64,000 bases of DNA, taken from positions 1 to 64,000 of the forward strand of contig JAHOYV010000057.1 of the NCBI GenBank assembly GCA_019038745.1, read 5' to 3'. The stretch comes from Gemmatimonadales bacterium. Its GTDB lineage: Bacteria; Krumholzibacteriota; Krumholzibacteriia; LZORAL124-64-63. Made by a program: the position numbers and the translations under genes. This document shows, in pieces, positions 61,841-64,000 of this stretch (its first letter is position 1; every line of letters starts with the position of its first letter). The notes under the pieces are model-generated. The model saw only the letters and a program-made list of their open reading frames with translations, was not told the origin of the DNA and searched no databases.

Positions 61841-62653
61841 TCAGTCGGCCGGTTGCCTAGTCTCGGGCAAAGCCGCGATTCCTGATTCACGCCGGGTCAG
61901 CACCCGTGGGCCGGCGGACGTGACCGCCACCGTATGTTCAAAATGGGCCGAAAGACCCTTGTCCGCCGTAATGACCGTCCATTGGTCGCGAGCCGTAACG
62001 ACCCGTTTGGTGCCTTCGTTGATCATCGGTTCAATGGCGATGACCAAGCCCTCCTCCATAACCGGATCAGGCATCGTGAAGCACCTGAAATTGGGCACTT
62101 GCGGATCCTCGTGAAGATTCAGGCCGATGCCATGACCCACGAGGGTCTCTACCACCGAGTACCCGTTGGCTCGGGCATGATCCTCCACCGCGATCCCGAT
62201 AACCGACAATCTGCGGCCCACTTCAATGGACGCGATGGCCCTTTGGAGGCATTCCTCGGTTACCGTCAACAATTTGGCAGCCGCGGGGCCGATTTCCCCG
62301 ACTGGCAGGGTTTCGGCACTGTCTGCATGCCAATTGTCCTTGATCAAACCGATATCGATTCCGACGATCGATCCCTCGACCAGGACCCGGTCTCCCGGGA
62401 TCCCGTGGACGACTTCCTCGTCAATCGAAATGCATGCCGCAGCGGGAAAGCCGTGATACCCCTTGAAGGAAGGGATACAGTTGGCGTCCCGAATCATGGC
62501 CTCTATACTCTCGTCCAGGGCCTTGGTGGTCACTCCCGGACGGACGAGGTTACGCACCTCAAGAAATACAGAAGCCAAAATCTCGGCGCTGGCCTGCATT
62601 TTGTCAACCTGCTCGGTTGACTTCAATTTGATCTGCTGCTTACTCCAGGACAC
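61841..62653 (-). CDS. map: methionine aminopeptidase type I
   Basis: Removes the initiator methionine from new proteins. The 270-residue pita-bread enzyme shows [11 protein letters not shown] (His), [16 protein letters not shown] (two metal Asp), [12 protein letters not shown] (His) and AIEPM (Glu) with the final Glu in the C-terminal strand. GTG at 62653 is taken as start: it overlaps the end of adk by 14 bp, keeps the [12 protein letters not shown] strand and has AGAGGA upstream. No ATG fits. Confidence 0.94.
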   Translation of the reverse strand: MSWSKQQIKLKSTEQVDKMQASAEILASVFLEVRNLVRPGVTTKALDESIEAMIRDANCIPSFKGYHGFPAAACISIDEEVVHGIPGDRVLVEGSIVGIDIGLIKDNWHADSAETLPVGEIGPAAAKLLTVTEECLQRAIASIEVGRRLSVIGIAVEDHARANGYSVVETLVGHGIGLNLHEDPQVPNFRCFTMPDPVMEEGLVIAIEPMINEGTKRVVTARDQWTVITADKGLSAHFEHTVAVTSAGPRVLTRRESGIAALPETRQPAD

Positions 62654-63308
62654 TCCGGATCCTCTGGGCGACTTCTTCAGGAGTCCCCAAGCCGTCAATC
62701 TCAGACAGCGGGTACTTTTCTTCCAGCTGCCAAGCAGCCGGCAGTGTTTTCTTCCTGAAGACTTCCAACCGGTAGCGGATGGTGTCTTCATTGTCGTCAG
62801 CCCGCTGATACAGGGCAGGCTTGGACCGTTCGGCATCCTGGGCGCACCCGCAGAAGGGGCAAAAAACAGGCTTCAAGTGGCCGAACCCCGTCAAATTCAT
62901 CGTCTCGTTGCAGACGCGGCAGGTGATCCTGCCCTCCAGGCGTCGAATAATTTCGTCAGCCGGTGCATCAAGAACCAGCACCTGGTTTATGGACTGCCCA
63001 ATTTCCTCCAGCAGCTCTATCAGGGCCGAAGCCTGGAAAGCCGTCCGGGGGAAACCGTCCAGCAACCAGCCACCCTGGGCGTCTTCCTGGGAAAGTCTGT
63101 TCTTGATCAGCTCCATCATCAGATCGTCCGACACCAGGTCGCCAGCAGTCATGACCTTGTAGACCTTCTTACCCAAATCCGACCCGCTGCGAACCGCCAT
63201 GCGCAGGATGTCGCCGGTGGAAATGTGGATCACTTCCCGACTTTTCCCTAGTTCGTACGACTGGGTGCCCTTCCCCACTCCGGGAGGCCCCATGATGACC
63301 AGGTTCAT
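62640..63308 (-). CDS. adk: adenylate kinase with zinc-type LID
   Basis: Interconverts ATP, AMP and ADP. The 222-residue protein has the P-loop GPPGVGKGTQ at residues 7-16, DGFPRT near 85 and a LID domain with CRVC and CPFC, which would bind zinc. The LID insert of about 40 residues is of the long type. It starts 4 bp after secY and overlaps map, as in the usual spc cluster. Confidence 0.96.
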   Translation of the reverse strand: MNLVIMGPPGVGKGTQSYELGKSREVIHISTGDILRMAVRSGSDLGKKVYKVMTAGDLVSDDLMMELIKNRLSQEDAQGGWLLDGFPRTAFQASALIELLEEIGQSINQVLVLDAPADEIIRRLEGRITCRVCNETMNLTGFGHLKPVFCPFCGCAQDAERSKPALYQRADDNEDTIRYRLEVFRKKTLPAAWQLEEKYPLSEIDGLGTPEEVAQRIRSVLE

Positions 63309-63312
63309 CCCA

Positions 63313-64000
63313 TTACCTCCGAGCCCTCATCCTGCCCTTGCTCATGAAACCATCGTAGTGGCGCATGACCAGGTGCGACTCGATCTGTTGCAGGGTATCC
63401 AGCGCGACACCAACGACAATCAGCAAACCTGTGCCGCCGAAGTAGAATGGAACTTTCATGAAACTGATCATCAGGTCGGGCAAAACCGCGATCACGGCCA
63501 GGAAAACAGCTCCCGGCAAGGTGACCCGAGTCAGAACCCGGTCGATATATTCTGCGGTTTTCTTCCCGGGACGAACGCCTGGTATGAAGCCGCTGTTCTT
63601 CTTCATGTTGTCCGCCAAGTCAACCGGGTTGAGAATCACCGCGGTGTAGAAATAGGCGAACAGAATAATAAGTGCCGAGTAGACCACCACGTAAACCGGA
63701 TGCGGCGGGCGAAACAGCATACCCAGGGTCGTGAAGAATCCACTGTCGGGAAAAATCGCGCCGAGAGTACCGGGAAACATGATGATGGACTGGGCAAAGA
63801 TGATGGGAATCACACCCGCGGTGTTGACCTTCAGCGGGATGTGCGTATTGGCACCGCCGTAAACCCGGCGACCCACTATCTTCTTGGCGTATTGAACCGG
63901 TATCTTCCGTTGCCCCTGCGTAATCGCTATAATCCCGGCGATCACAAAGAGCATGAAGCAGCCGATAAAGAGGGCCTTGAGGATATGCATATCCCCGCTG
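63313..64000 (-). CDS. secY: preprotein translocase subunit SecY, 5' end cut by window
   Basis: Membrane pore of the Sec export machinery. Only the C-terminal half (about 229 residues) is present; the N-terminus continues past 64000. Conserved segments visible are QGQRKIPVQYAKK, KVNTAGVIPIIFAQS, NPVDLADNMKKNSGFIPG and the C-terminal FGGTGLLIVVGVALDTL helix. The last two hydrophobic segments and basic tail are complete. Confidence 0.97.
   Translation of the reverse strand, partial: SGDMHILKALFIGCFMLFVIAGIIAITQGQRKIPVQYAKKIVGRRVYGGANTHIPLKVNTAGVIPIIFAQSIIMFPGTLGAIFPDSGFFTTLGMLFRPPHPVYVVVYSALIILFAYFYTAVILNPVDLADNMKKNSGFIPGVRPGKKTAEYIDRVLTRVTLPGAVFLAVIAVLPDLMISFMKVPFYFGGTGLLIVVGVALDTLQQIESHLVMRHYDGFMSKGRMRARR

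Noticed and set aside
1-64000. CRISPR arrays, tRNA or rRNA genes, insertion sequences, prophage or integrase genes
   Set aside because: None was seen. No short regularly spaced repeats, no transposase-like frames and no attachment-site signs; the window looks like stable chromosomal core plus envelope genes.

Overview
This window is a compact, moderately GC-rich bacterial chromosome segment (GC judged by eye, not computed). Genes are tightly packed, with many 4-bp stop/start overlaps (ATGA, GTGA, TTGA) and frequent GTG or TTG starts preceded by GGAG-type ribosome binding sites. The cell envelope is Gram-negative: there are several outer-membrane beta-barrel proteins, lipoproteins and a heptosyltransferase-like glycosyltransferase. 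Secreted proteins with FlgD/sorting-type Ig C-termini, PorV/UPF0164-type barrels, FG-GAP repeats and a Gld-like ABC system point to the FCB superphylum, probably an uncultivated lineage. The phylum is an inference; no rRNA or tRNA gene was seen.

Layout: 1-8.4 kb is a minus-strand housekeeping block: carboxyl-terminal protease (cut by the window edge), tmk, a CDP-alcohol phosphatidyltransferase, rsmI, nadE, trkH-trkA, threonine aldolase and HU. 8.9-10 kb holds two paralogous FnIII lipoproteins on the plus strand. 10-14.1 kb has an M50 protease, a GT9 glycosyltransferase, rsgA, a PtsN-like EIIA and a zinc-ribbon protein. 14.2-15.4 kb is a single-ring ClpA/C-like AAA+ ATPase. 15.5-26.5 kb is a surface operon: lamin-tail repeat protein, PorV-like barrel, HhH-plus-barrel protein, a second barrel and a 5'-nucleotidase, closed by a clear intrinsic terminator. 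26.8-32.4 kb contains a second EIIA, a sulfatase-fold hydrolase, Mrp/ApbC, a Nudix hydrolase, a STAS protein and the Memo/AMMECR1 pair. 32.5-32.9 kb holds FmdB and, just upstream, a short gene with an in-frame UGA that looks like a selenoprotein. 33-38.5 kb has an atypical SDR, a membrane-anchored gluzincin peptidase, metG and a CPBP-like membrane protein. 38.6-46.2 kb is a minus-strand block with larE-larB-larC (nickel-pincer cofactor synthesis) directly downstream of a four-gene redox cluster (DUF362, polyferredoxin membrane protein, Tat aldo/keto reductase with ferredoxin tail, DUF6599). 46.5-52 kb carries a Big_5-type lipoprotein, an FG-GAP protein and an M23 endopeptidase. 52-56.8 kb is a Gld-like ABC cluster. 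56.9-64 kb is fabH, then the classical end of the spc/alpha ribosomal cluster (secY-adk-map-infA-rpmJ-rpsM-rpsK-rpsD-rpoA-rplQ) with a terminator after rplQ.

The most interesting item is the dicistron at 32.46-32.89 kb. A 27-codon membrane peptide ends at UGA, but the frame continues for 35 hydrophilic codons and stops 23 nt before fmdB. A perfect 8-bp hairpin with a GGG loop begins 13 nt after the UGA, where a bacterial SECIS element belongs. Other points of interest are the single-ring ClpA/C-like ATPase with an extra insertion, the HhH/beta-barrel/PorV/lamin-tail operon, the redox cluster abutting larEBC, and rsgA, which has no standard start codon upstream of its first beta strands.
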